From contig NZ_CP032823.1 in NCBI RefSeq assembly GCF_003660105.1, positions 1,178,001 through 1,242,000 on the forward strand: 64,000 nucleotides of DNA, written 5' to 3'. Below are positions 26,139-34,319 of this stretch, in pieces. The translations under genes and the position numbers were made by a program. This stretch comes from Aliarcobacter cryaerophilus ATCC 43158 (GTDB lineage: Bacteria > Campylobacterota > Campylobacteria > Campylobacterales > Arcobacteraceae). Numbering within the stretch: position 1 is the stretch's first letter; the number at the start of each line of letters is the position of its first letter. The notes beneath the pieces were generated by a model, which made no database searches, was not told where the DNA came from, and was given only the letters and a program-made list of their open reading frames with translations.

Positions 26139-27309
26139 AGGTACTCTTCTAGCTATTAGTTTAGCTATTTTAGTTACAGGTTGTAATGAAACAACATCAA
26201 ATACAGCTTCAAAAACTGAATCCTCTGTTGATGGAGCTGTTAAGTATCCAGTAAAAGATGACAAATATACACAATATCATGTAAATACACAAAAGTTAGA
26301 TGGTTTAAATATTGGAAGAGATGCTACTAAAAAAGAGATAGCTGCTTGGAATAAAGATGTAATGTATGAAGGAACAGGTCTTCCAGAATTTGATATGCAC
26401 GAAGGTGAAGTTGTTTTAGAAGATGGAAAGCCTAAAAAAGCACAAGGAAGTGTAGAGCTTGGAAATGAGCTTTATGATGCTCAATGTGTTATGTGTCATG
26501 GAGATTTTGGAAGTGGTGGAAAAGGTTATCCAAAACTAGCAGGAGGAAGTGTTGAGAGTTTAAAAAATCAAAGATTAAATCCAGCAGATGAAAATCCAAA
26601 TCCAGAAAATCCAGATAAAACTATAGGTTCATTTTGGCCATATGCTAGTACACTTTTTTGGTATATTCAAGAGTCAATGCCTTTTAATGCACCAAAAACT
26701 TTAACAAATAGCGAAACTTATGCACTTACTGCATATTTATTATCTTTAAATAATATAACTATTGATGGTGAAGAACTTGATGATGATTATATTTTAGATA
26801 AAGAGAAATTTTTGAAAATAGTTATGCCTAATGTACAAGGTTTTTATCCAGAGACAAACACACCAAATAACCCAAAAGAAGGTGTTGAAAATATGAAAAA
26901 ATATCTTTCAAATCCAACACTATATGGAAAGGGTGAAAGATGTATGAAAGATTGTATAAAAGGTGATATAAATCATCTTATTATGAGAATACAAGATGAT
27001 TTAACTACAACTGCAAATGAGCCACTATCAACTTTAAGAGATTTACCAAAAAATGATAAATCAGCTCAAAAACCAGGACAAGTAGAGTATGAAAATGCTG
27101 GTTGTTCTGCTTGCCATGCAAATGCAGCCATAGGAGCCCCTGTTTTAGGTGATAAAGTTGCTTGGGAAAAAATTATTAAAAATGGTATAGATAAAGTTTA
27201 TTATAACGGAATAAATGGTATAAATAGTATGCCACCTAGAGGTGGAACTGATTTAAGTGATGATGAACTTAAAAAAATCATTGACTATATGATTCAATCA
27301 AGTAAATAA
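26107..27309 (+). CDS. soxD: Di-haem cytochrome c SoxD
   Basis: Electron-accepting partner of SoxC. A lipoprotein-type signal ends VTGCNE near residue 24, so it is probably anchored, unlike soluble SoxD of model alphaproteobacteria. Two haem c sites are C127-VM-CH and C333-SA-CH, in N- and C-terminal cytochrome domains joined by a long middle region. The 400-residue length fits the family. An AAAGGAG ribosome site lies inside the soxC 3' end. Confidence 0.9.
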   Translation: MFTLENITKLKGTLLAISLAILVTGCNETTSNTASKTESSVDGAVKYPVKDDKYTQYHVNTQKLDGLNIGRDATKKEIAAWNKDVMYEGTGLPEFDMHEGEVVLEDGKPKKAQGSVELGNELYDAQCVMCHGDFGSGGKGYPKLAGGSVESLKNQRLNPADENPNPENPDKTIGSFWPYASTLFWYIQESMPFNAPKTLTNSETYALTAYLLSLNNITIDGEELDDDYILDKEKFLKIVMPNVQGFYPETNTPNNPKEGVENMKKYLSNPTLYGKGERCMKDCIKGDINHLIMRIQDDLTTTANEPLSTLRDLPKNDKSAQKPGQVEYENAGCSACHANAAIGAPVLGDKVAWEKIIKNGIDKVYYNGINGINSMPPRGGTDLSDDELKKIIDYMIQSSK

Positions 27310-27319
27310 GGAGAGTATT

Positions 27320-27676
27320 ATGAGTTTAATCAAAAAATATGCTACATATCTTGCTTTTAGCTTACTATTTGTAGTAAATGCTCAAGCAGATAATTCAGAA
27401 TTGATTAAAAAAGGTGAGAAGATATATACTACTAATACAAAAGGTAACTGTATAGCTTGTCATGATGCAAATGGAAAAACACTAGATGGTCCTGGAACTA
27501 TGGGACCAAAATTGCAGTATCTTGCAATGTGGCCAGATGAAGTTTTGTATAATAAAATTTTTGACCCAACAAATCCAGGTGATCCAATAACTGCTATGCC
27601 AGCATTTGGAAGAAATGGATGGTTAAGTGATGATGAGATAAAAGCAGTTGTTGCTTATTTAAAAACAATAAATTAA
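27320..27676 (+). CDS. soxX: Cytochrome c SoxX
   Basis: Monohaem subunit of the SoxXA complex, which joins thiosulfate to the SoxY cysteine. The 118-residue precursor has a Sec signal (residues 1-23) and the haem site NC44IACH48. SoxX-like sequence follows: GPGTMGPKL, a distal methionine region ITAMPAFGRNGWLSDDEI, and a C-terminal VAYLKTIN helix. It lies ten bases after soxD with a GGAG ribosome site. Confidence 0.9.
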   Translation: MSLIKKYATYLAFSLLFVVNAQADNSELIKKGEKIYTTNTKGNCIACHDANGKTLDGPGTMGPKLQYLAMWPDEVLYNKIFDPTNPGDPITAMPAFGRNGWLSDDEIKAVVAYLKTIN

Positions 27677-27691
27677 AATAAAGGAAGAATT

Positions 27692-28144
27692 ATGTTAAAT
27701 AGAAGAAATTTTTTAGGTTTAGGTTTAGGTGCTATTGCAGTTGCTGCAATTCCAAGTAGTTTAAGTGCAGAGGATTTTAGAGCTAGCAAACCAAAAGCTT
27801 GGACAGCTACAAAAGTTGATGATGCAGTTAAAGAAATTTTTGGAACAACAACTACAACTCAAGGTGGAATTTCATTAACAGCTCCAGATATTGCTGAAAA
27901 TGGTGCAGTTATTCCAATAGCTTTTAAAACGGATTTAAAAGCAACTAAAATTGCAGTATTCCAAGATGCAAATCCTGAAAGTGCAGTTGCTGTATTTACA
28001 ACAACTCCTGATATGGTTTTAGATTATGCATTTAGAATTAAAATGGCAAAAACAGGTACTGTTACAGTAATTGCAGATGTTGGTGGAAAACTACACTCTG
28101 TTTCTAAAGAGATAAAAGTTACAATTGGTGGTTGTGGTGGTTGA
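27692..28144 (+). CDS. soxY: Sulfur carrier protein SoxY
   Basis: SoxY carries sulfur intermediates covalently on a cysteine at its flexible C-terminus. The 150-residue protein ends exactly in the family tail TIGGCGG, giving C148 as the carrier. The N-terminus (NRRNFLGLGLGAIAVAA) is a Tat-type signal, so SoxY is exported folded, with SoxZ by hitch-hiking. An Ig-like beta sandwich occupies residues 55-145. It is followed 68 bases later by soxZ. Confidence 0.96.
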   Translation: MLNRRNFLGLGLGAIAVAAIPSSLSAEDFRASKPKAWTATKVDDAVKEIFGTTTTTQGGISLTAPDIAENGAVIPIAFKTDLKATKIAVFQDANPESAVAVFTTTPDMVLDYAFRIKMAKTGTVTVIADVGGKLHSVSKEIKVTIGGCGG

Positions 28145-28212
28145 CCTAGTTCAGCTAATCACTAAATAAAAAGATAAAATAAAAAATTATAAAAATAAAA
28201 AAAGGATATAAA

Positions 28213-28521
28213 ATGGCAGGAACAACAAAAATAAAAGCAAAAATTGATAAAAATGGTGTATGTGAAGTAAAAGCATTAGCAAGTCATGATATGTTAAGTT
28301 ATCAAGAAGCTGAAAGAGCTAAAAAAGAGGCAAACTTTATTACATATTTAGTTGCAAAAGTTGGTGGAAAAGTTGTATACGAAGTATCTTCTAGTCAATT
28401 CTTATCAAAAGACCCTTACTTCAAATTTTCATTTACAGGTGCAAAAGCTGGAGATGATATTGAAATTACTTGGAAAGATTTAAAAGGAAATAGTGATACA
28501 ACAGTAGAGAAAATCAAATAG
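28213..28521 (+). CDS. soxZ: Sulfur carrier partner SoxZ
   Basis: A 102-residue protein that forms the SoxYZ heterodimer. It has no signal peptide, as expected for export with SoxY. Family features include the start TTKIKAKIDKNGVCEVKALASHDM and PYFKFSFTGAKAGDDIEITWKD. AAAGGA lies nine bases before the ATG. The stop codon is embedded in a long palindrome (28510-28539). Confidence 0.95.
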   Translation: MAGTTKIKAKIDKNGVCEVKALASHDMLSYQEAERAKKEANFITYLVAKVGGKVVYEVSSSQFLSKDPYFKFSFTGAKAGDDIEITWKDLKGNSDTTVEKIK

Positions 28522-28539
28522 TTTAAACTATTTGATTTT
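28510..28539. repeat. Perfect 30-base palindrome across the soxZ stop codon
   Basis: The arms AAAATCAAATAGTTT and AAACTATTTGATTTT are perfectly complementary, giving a 12-bp stem with a six-base loop in RNA. Only four T follow, so full termination is not expected. It sits within the sox operon between soxZ and soxA and may be a 3'-end stabiliser, processing site or partial terminator. Confidence 0.6.
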
Positions 28540-28556
28540 AAATAAAAGGAGAGAAA

Positions 28557-29471
28557 ATGCTTAAAAAAATAGTTAAATCTACTACTGTTTTAGCTCTATT
28601 TATATCATCTTTAGGTGCTGCAAACTTTAATGCAGGTGCCGAAAAAGATAGATTAGAGATGATAAAGTTCTTTGAAGCAAAATTTGAAGATCCAGCAAAA
28701 AATAAAGATAGATTTTTTCATTATTTCACAAAAGAAGAACTTGAACAAAAATATGATAAAAATTTAAAACATATGGATTTTAATATTGGAAGTTATGCTT
28801 ATTCAAAAGATGCTAGAAGTCAATATGAAGCACTAAAAGAGATGCCACCTTATGAAGATGCTATTGAAAAAGGTGAAGCTTTATATACTAAAAAGTTTGC
28901 AAATGGAAACTCATTGCAAACATGTTTCCCTGATTTAACAAATGCTGGAACATATCCTTACTATGATAAAAATAAAAAAGAGATGATATCTTTAACAAAA
29001 GCTGTTAATGATTGTTTAAGAGCAAATGGTGAGAAAGAGTGGGGAACAAAAAAAGGTCCTATGGCTGAATTTCAAGCTTATTGGGTAAATGAGAGTAAAG
29101 AAGCTGGTAAAAATTTTGATATAAAAATCAATAGTAAAGCTGAAAAAGAGGCTTATGAAAGAGGAAAAGAGTACTACTATACTCAAAGAGGTTATTTAAA
29201 ACTATCTTGTGCTACTTGTCATATTCAAGGTTCTGGACAAAGAGTTAGAAATGAGGTTTTATCACCACTTTTAGGTCAAGTAACACACTTTCCTGTACTA
29301 AGACTTAAATGGACAGATATAGGAACAATTGAAAGAAGACTTTCTGGTTGTATTGTAGATCAAGGTCAAGTTTCACCAAAAGATGAAAGCCAAACTATGA
29401 TTGAATTGATATATTTCTTAGCTTATATGTCAAATGATATGCCAGTTGATGGTCCAGATGTAAGAAAATAA
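28557..29471 (+). CDS. soxA: Cytochrome c SoxA (monohaem form)
   Basis: Catalytic subunit of SoxXA. The 304-residue precursor has a Sec signal (residues 1-20). It has one haem site, C218-AT-CH222, and the family cysteine C265 in RRLSGCIVDQGQ that is the cysteine-persulfide haem ligand. The N-terminal domain, which carries a second haem in diheme SoxA proteins, has only a lone cysteine (LQTCFPDL). A ribosome site AGGAG precedes the ATG, 35 bases after soxZ. Confidence 0.92.
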   Translation: MLKKIVKSTTVLALFISSLGAANFNAGAEKDRLEMIKFFEAKFEDPAKNKDRFFHYFTKEELEQKYDKNLKHMDFNIGSYAYSKDARSQYEALKEMPPYEDAIEKGEALYTKKFANGNSLQTCFPDLTNAGTYPYYDKNKKEMISLTKAVNDCLRANGEKEWGTKKGPMAEFQAYWVNESKEAGKNFDIKINSKAEKEAYERGKEYYYTQRGYLKLSCATCHIQGSGQRVRNEVLSPLLGQVTHFPVLRLKWTDIGTIERRLSGCIVDQGQVSPKDESQTMIELIYFLAYMSNDMPVDGPDVRK

Positions 29472-29482
29472 AGGATATGAAA

Positions 29483-29905
29483 ATGAAAAATATTTTAAAA
29501 ATTTCGATATCAGTAGCTCTTTTATCTTTTGGACTAAATTTAAGTGCAGCGGAAAATTACTCAAAACTTGATGTAAAAAAAGAGTGTGATGTAAAAACAA
29601 ATGGACTTGAAAAAGTAATTCAAACAGCTGAGAAATACAATAAAGTAGCTATTGAACATGGTGTTGAGTTTATGAGATTTGGTATGAAAAATAGTCAATA
29701 TATTGAAGCTTCTAAAGATGCTATTAAAAATGATGCAAAAGAGATTGAGCTTGTAGATGATAAAGCTAAGCCAACTGGTGAAAAAGTTTCAATTGAATTT
29801 GCAACTTGGAGAGCTTGTAGCTTTGCAATTAGTGCTTTAACACAAGAAGCTCAAGCAAAAAAAACTTGGAAATTAGCTAGTCCTAGTGATGGTTACAAAT
29901 ACTAA
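29483..29905 (+). CDS. Exported protein of unknown function in the sox operon
   Basis: A 140-residue protein starting at the ATG at 29483, seven bases after AAGGA; an ATG at 29477 is too close to it. A Sec signal ends near SLSAAEN (about residue 21-24). The mature part is charged and helical, with two cysteines (KKECDVK and WRACSFA) that could form a disulfide. No haem motif. It lies between soxA and soxB and ends just before a terminator, so it belongs to the sox transcript. I do not recognise the family. Confidence 0.75.
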   Translation: MKNILKISISVALLSFGLNLSAAENYSKLDVKKECDVKTNGLEKVIQTAEKYNKVAIEHGVEFMRFGMKNSQYIEASKDAIKNDAKEIELVDDKAKPTGEKVSIEFATWRACSFAISALTQEAQAKKTWKLASPSDGYKY

Positions 29906-29926
29906 AAGTATTTAAAACTATTTTTT

Positions 29927-29953
29927 AAAAGTCAAGATTTTATCTTGACTTTT
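29927..29953 (+). terminator. Rho-independent terminator between the sox operon and soxB
   Basis: A perfect 12-bp stem (AAAAGTCAAGAT/ATCTTGACTTTT) with a TTT loop and a run of seven T. It lies only 27 bases before the soxB ATG. Confidence 0.88.
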
Positions 29954-29980
29954 TTTATTTATACAGCAAAAGGAATAAAA

Positions 29981-31747
29981 ATGAGTAAATTTAGTCGAAG
30001 AGAGTTTGTTTATATGATGGCAATTTTAGGAGCTGCTCCTGTATTTGCAAACTCTCATACAAGAATGGTAGAAACTACAAAAAGAATTGAAGATTATTAT
30101 AAATTAAAACCATTTGGTAATACAAGATTTATACATATGACAGATAGCCATGCACAGTTATTGCCTGTATATTTTAGAGAACCTAGTGTTAATTTAGGAT
30201 TTTATGGAAATCTAGGAAAGCCTCCTCATATTGTTGGCGAAAAATTCTTAGATTATTATGGAATAAAAGGAAACAAAAGGCTTGAATATGCATTTTCATG
30301 TGTAAATTTTGAAGAGCATGCAAAAGTTATGGGTAAAACAGGTGGTTTTGCACAAATAAAAACAGTAGTTGATTTTTTAAGAGATAGTTTTGGAAAAGAT
30401 AAAACTCTATTTTTAGATGGTGGAGATACATGGCAAGGAAGTGCAACAGCTTTATGGACTAGAGGTAAAGATATGATTGGGGCTTTAAATTTACTTGGAG
30501 CCGATATTTGTGTTGGGCATTGGGAATTTACATATAAAGCAGAAGAAGTTTTAGAAAATATTAAAGCTTTAAATGCAGAATTTTTAGCTCAAAATATTTT
30601 TGTAAAAGAGGACTCTATGATGAATGGAGTTGAAGCTTATGATGAAGATAGTGGTCATGCATTTAAACCATATACTATTAAAACTTTAGGAAAAGCAAGA
30701 GTTGCAATTATTGGTCAAGCATTTCCATATACAACTATTGCAAATCCTCAAAGATTTATTCCTGATTGGACATTTGGAATAAATGAAAATAGTATGCAAG
30801 AGTTAGTTGATAAAATAAAAGATGAAGAGAAACCTGATGCTATTATCGTATTATCTCACAATGGTTTTGATACAGATAAGAAAATGGCGGAAGTTTGTAC
30901 CGGAATTGATTTTATAATGGGTGGTCATACTCACGATGGTGTTCCAGAAGCTTATCCCGTTAAAAATTCATCTGGTACAACTTATGTTTGTAATGCAGGA
31001 AGTAATGGAAAATTCTTAAATGTTTTAGATTTAGATATTCAAAATGGAAAAATTAAAGATTTCAAATTTACACTTCTTCCAATTTTTTCTGATTTAGTTC
31101 CTGAAAATAAAGAGATGAAAAAATATATAGAAGATGTAAGACTTCCATATTTAAAAGAGCTAACACGCCCAATAGCTACAACAGAAGAAACACTATTTAG
31201 AAGAGGAAACTTCAATGGTTCATGGGATCAAATTATATGTGATGCATTAATCGATGTAAAAGGTGCTCAAATTTCTCTAAGCCCAGGATTTAGATGGGGA
31301 ACTTCTGTTATGCCAAATCAAACAATCACTTTTGATGATTTAATGACACAAACAGCTATGACATATCCTGAAACTTATGCAAGAGATATTAAAGGAAGTG
31401 AACTAAAACTAATATTAGAGGATGTTGCTGATAACTTATTTAATGAAGACCCATTTTTACAACAAGGTGGAGATATGGTAAGAACAGGTGGAATATCTTA
31501 TAAAATAGATCCAAAAGCAAAAATTGGAGAGAGAATCACAAATATTATTTTAAGCAAAACAGGTGAAAAACTTGATGCTAATAAATCATATAAAGTTGCT
31601 GGTTGGTCAACTGTAGGAGCCAAAAGTGAAGGTGAACCAATTTGGGAAACTGTTGAGACATATTTAAAAAATATGAAACATATTAGTAAAATAAAAATTG
31701 ATACTCCTGATATTGTAGGAGTTAAAGGTAATCCAGGGATTATATAA
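29981..31747 (+). CDS. soxB: Thiosulfohydrolase SoxB
   Basis: SoxB removes the terminal sulfone of SoxY-bound thiosulfate as sulfate, using a di-manganese site. The 588-residue protein has a Tat-like start (SKFSRREFVYMMAILGAAP) and the 5'-nucleotidase/metallophosphatase motifs HMTDSHAQLLP, DGGDTWQGSATALW, GHWEFTY, LSHNGFDTD and GGHTHDGVPEAY. I chose the ATG at 29981, eight bases after AAAGGA; a longer TTG-started reading would begin inside the upstream terminator. It is flanked on both sides by terminators. Confidence 0.94.
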   Translation: MSKFSRREFVYMMAILGAAPVFANSHTRMVETTKRIEDYYKLKPFGNTRFIHMTDSHAQLLPVYFREPSVNLGFYGNLGKPPHIVGEKFLDYYGIKGNKRLEYAFSCVNFEEHAKVMGKTGGFAQIKTVVDFLRDSFGKDKTLFLDGGDTWQGSATALWTRGKDMIGALNLLGADICVGHWEFTYKAEEVLENIKALNAEFLAQNIFVKEDSMMNGVEAYDEDSGHAFKPYTIKTLGKARVAIIGQAFPYTTIANPQRFIPDWTFGINENSMQELVDKIKDEEKPDAIIVLSHNGFDTDKKMAEVCTGIDFIMGGHTHDGVPEAYPVKNSSGTTYVCNAGSNGKFLNVLDLDIQNGKIKDFKFTLLPIFSDLVPENKEMKKYIEDVRLPYLKELTRPIATTEETLFRRGNFNGSWDQIICDALIDVKGAQISLSPGFRWGTSVMPNQTITFDDLMTQTAMTYPETYARDIKGSELKLILEDVADNLFNEDPFLQQGGDMVRTGGISYKIDPKAKIGERITNIILSKTGEKLDANKSYKVAGWSTVGAKSEGEPIWETVETYLKNMKHISKIKIDTPDIVGVKGNPGII

Positions 31748-31752
31748 ACTAG

Positions 31753-31785
31753 AAAACATAAAGATTTTTTCTTTATGTTTTTTTT
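31753..31785 (+). terminator. Rho-independent terminator after soxB
   Basis: An 11-bp stem AAAACATAAAG/CTTTATGTTTT (31753-31781) with a seven-base loop and a run of eight T. It separates soxB from the accessory genes downstream. Confidence 0.85.
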
Positions 31786-31837
31786 AAATAGAGCCATAAA
31801 TTTATATAGTTCTATTTACAAAAATTTTGGAGAATTT

Positions 31838-32629
31838 ATGAAAATATTATCTATTTTATTTGTTTTTATAATAGCTTTATTTGCAAATTTTGAAGATGGC
31901 AAAAAAGTATTTGATGCAAAATGTGCATCTTGTCATAAAGAGTATATTCCTATGAATTTATTAAAAGAAAATTTTCTTGAAAAAAACAATACTCTTTTAA
32001 ATTTAAAAGCTCCAAGTGCAAACTTAATAGTTTGGGCAATGTTTGATAGTTCAAAAAAAATTGGTGATGAAAATGATAAAGAGTTTCAAGAGATTGAAAT
32101 AAATAGTTATTTAAAATCTTATTTAGAAAATCCAGATAGATTTAACTCAATTTGTGATGATAGCGCTTTAGGACACTATGAAAATAAAAGCAGTATGAAA
32201 GGTGAGTTAAGTGAAGATGATTATCTAAATTTAGTTAGTTATTTTATGGAGTTTAAAAATAATATTAAAGAGCAAGAGGTATATAAAGAACCAAAATACT
32301 CTAAAGAAGAAGAACAAAATATCCTAATAAAAGCAAAAAATGAAAATAAAAAAATTATAGTTTATGCAACTTCAAGTAGTTGTTATTTTTGTAAAAAAAT
32401 GGATAAGGAGGTTTTTGCAGATAATGAAATAAAAAAATTATTAGAAAAAAACTATATTTTTATTGAAGTTGATATGGATGAAACTTCACTTCCTTTTGAT
32501 TTACAAAAAGAGTATAAAAGAGTAACTCCTAGTTTCTTTTTTGTAAACAACAATAAAAAACTTTTAACACAATATCCTGGGGCTTGGAAGAAAAAAGATT
32601 TTATAGATATTTTAAAAGAGAACAAATGA
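31838..32629 (+). CDS. Exported cytochrome c-thioredoxin fusion protein
   Basis: A 263-residue protein from the ATG at 31838 (GGAGA ribosome site). A signal peptide covers residues 1-17. A cytochrome c domain follows, with haem site C29-AS-CH33. The C-terminal 100 residues have a thioredoxin fold with active site C182-YFC-185 and the cis-proline in RVTPSFFF. The C-terminal half resembles SoxW/thioredoxin_7-type periplasmic reductases. A haem domain joined to a dithiol domain suggests electron exchange between cytochromes and thiols, possibly on SoxY. This role is inferred from domain order and position after soxB. Confidence 0.82.
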   Translation: MKILSILFVFIIALFANFEDGKKVFDAKCASCHKEYIPMNLLKENFLEKNNTLLNLKAPSANLIVWAMFDSSKKIGDENDKEFQEIEINSYLKSYLENPDRFNSICDDSALGHYENKSSMKGELSEDDYLNLVSYFMEFKNNIKEQEVYKEPKYSKEEEQNILIKAKNENKKIIVYATSSSCYFCKKMDKEVFADNEIKKLLEKNYIFIEVDMDETSLPFDLQKEYKRVTPSFFFVNNNKKLLTQYPGAWKKKDFIDILKENK

Positions 32630-33069
32630 AAATTTTAGGTGAAGTTTTAGAAATATTTAGTGCAACAAAAGAGTCAAGTGGACTTCCAAGACCAAAAGTT
32701 GAAAGCTTAAATTTAATAAAAAATTATGGAATAGAGTTTGATAAATTTGCACAAAAACATCTTGACCAAACTGTTATGATTGTTGGTTTAAAATCATACG
32801 AATTAGCAAAAGAATTTAACATAGATTTAGAGTTTGGAAGTTTAGGAGAAAATATCTTATTAGATTTTGATCCACATGATTTTAAAGTAGCAGAATGTTT
32901 CAAAATAGATGAAGCTATAATTCAAATAACTCAAATATGTACCGTTTGCAACCACTTGAGTATTTTTAATGAGAATTTACCAAAAATTTTAAAAGGTCAT
33001 AGGGGAGTTTATTGTAAGATTATAGAGTCTGGAAAGATTTTAAAAAATATGAAAGTAAAGGAAGTATAA
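32626..33069 (+). CDS. MOSC-domain protein
   Basis: A 147-residue single-domain protein of the MOSC (molybdenum cofactor sulfurase C-terminal) family. It shows the typical pattern of an early GLPRPKVESL, GSLGENILLDF, and a late conserved block CTVCNHLS with C105 and C108, then GHRGVYC (C130). MOSC proteins bind cofactor or carry sulfur. The ATG overlaps the previous stop (ATGA), so it is cotranslated with the cytochrome-thioredoxin fusion. It has no signal peptide and is thus cytoplasmic. Confidence 0.8.
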   Translation: MKILGEVLEIFSATKESSGLPRPKVESLNLIKNYGIEFDKFAQKHLDQTVMIVGLKSYELAKEFNIDLEFGSLGENILLDFDPHDFKVAECFKIDEAIIQITQICTVCNHLSIFNENLPKILKGHRGVYCKIIESGKILKNMKVKEV

Positions 33070-33509
33070 TGTTAAAAAAACTCTTTTTAATTCTTTGTCT
33101 CTTTGGTTTTGTATTGGCAGAGACAAAATTTAGTGACCCAAAACCTAGTTTTGAATCTCCAAGAAAAGTAGTATATTCACTCTATGTAAATGATTTAGAT
33201 ACTGTAAATCATACTATTGGTTCTATGTACAATATTTTAAAAGAGTACCCAGCTGAGAGTTTAAAAATTGTAGTTGTTGCTTATGGAAAAGGTCTTAGAA
33301 CTCTAAAAAAAGATTATGATAAAGATACATTAAAAAGAATAAAATCTTTGATGGAGTACGATGTTGAATTTGTTGGTTGCAAAAATACTATGGAGACTAT
33401 GAAGTGGAAAGAGAGTGATTTCATAGATGGTATTTCATTTACTCAAGCTGGAATTGTTGAAGTAATTGAACGACAAGTTGATGGATATATTGGTATTACA
33501 GCGTATTAA
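33069..33509 (+). CDS. Exported DsrE-like protein
   Basis: A 146-residue protein with a signal peptide (residues 1-17) and a DsrE/DsrF-like alpha/beta domain. The single cysteine, C104 in VEFVGCKNTMETM, is at the position of the sulfur-accepting cysteine of DsrE/TusD-type proteins. Most relatives are cytoplasmic; here export would put it beside the Sox proteins. It overlaps the MOSC gene by one base. Confidence 0.8.
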   Translation: MLKKLFLILCLFGFVLAETKFSDPKPSFESPRKVVYSLYVNDLDTVNHTIGSMYNILKEYPAESLKIVVVAYGKGLRTLKKDYDKDTLKRIKSLMEYDVEFVGCKNTMETMKWKESDFIDGISFTQAGIVEVIERQVDGYIGITAY

Positions 33510-33534
33510 AACTATTTTAAAGGAGAATAAAAAT

Positions 33535-34305
33535 ATGAAAAAATTAGTGATTTTAGCTTCATTGCTATTTGTAAATTATCTTTTTGCAAATACAAAAGAG
33601 GATTGTAATAAAAAAGGTGATGGTTTTATATATGTACAAAATGAGTGTATATCATATAAAAAATTTAATGGAGAAGGTGATTCTTTAAATATTATTATTC
33701 ATGGAACTTGGGATGAAGGAAGTGATACTCTTGCTAGATATTCGCCATTTGCTGAAGATTTAACAATGATGAGTGATATTTCAACTATTGCTGTTGCACT
33801 TCCAGGTTATTCAAAAAGTTCTTCAAATAAACTTCTTCCTCTTTCAAGTAAAAAAGTTAAAAACTTAGCAGCAACAAAAGAGTATCTTGAATTTTTAGAA
33901 GATTTAGTTGAATCTTTAAAAGCTAAATATAGTGCTAAAAAAATAACTTTAATAGCTCATAGTGCTGGTTGTATGATGAGTGCTACACTTCTTGGAGTAA
34001 AACCAGATTTAGTTGATAATTTGGTTTGTGTTGGTGGAGTTTATGATATTCATAAAAAAAGTAATGATAAAAAACTAATATCTGCAGTTGATGTAGTTGA
34101 TAAAATATCTAAAAAAGCAAAAATTGTACTTATTTATGGAACAGCTGATGAGATTTCAACTCCACAAACAACAATAGATTTTTACAATCTTGCAAAACAA
34201 AAAGGCTTAGATGTAAAATTAGTAGAAGTTAAAGATGGTGTTCATATAGATTTAGATATGACTACGCAGTCAAAAAATTCTATTATGGAACTTATTGAAG
34301 AGTAG
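33535..34305 (+). CDS. Exported alpha/beta hydrolase
   Basis: A 256-residue protein from the ATG at 33535 (AAGGAG ribosome site), with a signal peptide of about 19 residues. The alpha/beta hydrolase fold is supported by IIIHGTWDEG (oxyanion region), the nucleophile elbow AHSAGC (a variant of GxSxG), the candidate aspartate in YGTADEIS and the histidine in DGVHIDL. Substrate unknown. It ends five bases from the convergent metallo-beta-lactamase-fold gene. Confidence 0.78.
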   Translation: MKKLVILASLLFVNYLFANTKEDCNKKGDGFIYVQNECISYKKFNGEGDSLNIIIHGTWDEGSDTLARYSPFAEDLTMMSDISTIAVALPGYSKSSSNKLLPLSSKKVKNLAATKEYLEFLEDLVESLKAKYSAKKITLIAHSAGCMMSATLLGVKPDLVDNLVCVGGVYDIHKKSNDKKLISAVDVVDKISKKAKIVLIYGTADEISTPQTTIDFYNLAKQKGLDVKLVEVKDGVHIDLDMTTQSKNSIMELIEE

Positions 34306-34319
34306 ATTTTCTACTCTTC
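34297..34319. repeat. Hairpin built from the overlapping 3' ends of two convergent genes
   Basis: Perfect 10-bp arms GAAGAGTAGA/TCTACTCTTC around TTT. They contain both stop codons and the final Glu codons of each gene. There is no T-run on either side, so it may act as a 3' barrier to decay rather than an intrinsic terminator. Confidence 0.6.

Noticed and set aside
34297-34319. Bidirectional intrinsic terminator
   Set aside because: The hairpin is perfect, but neither strand has a T-run after it, so it is listed only as a hairpin.
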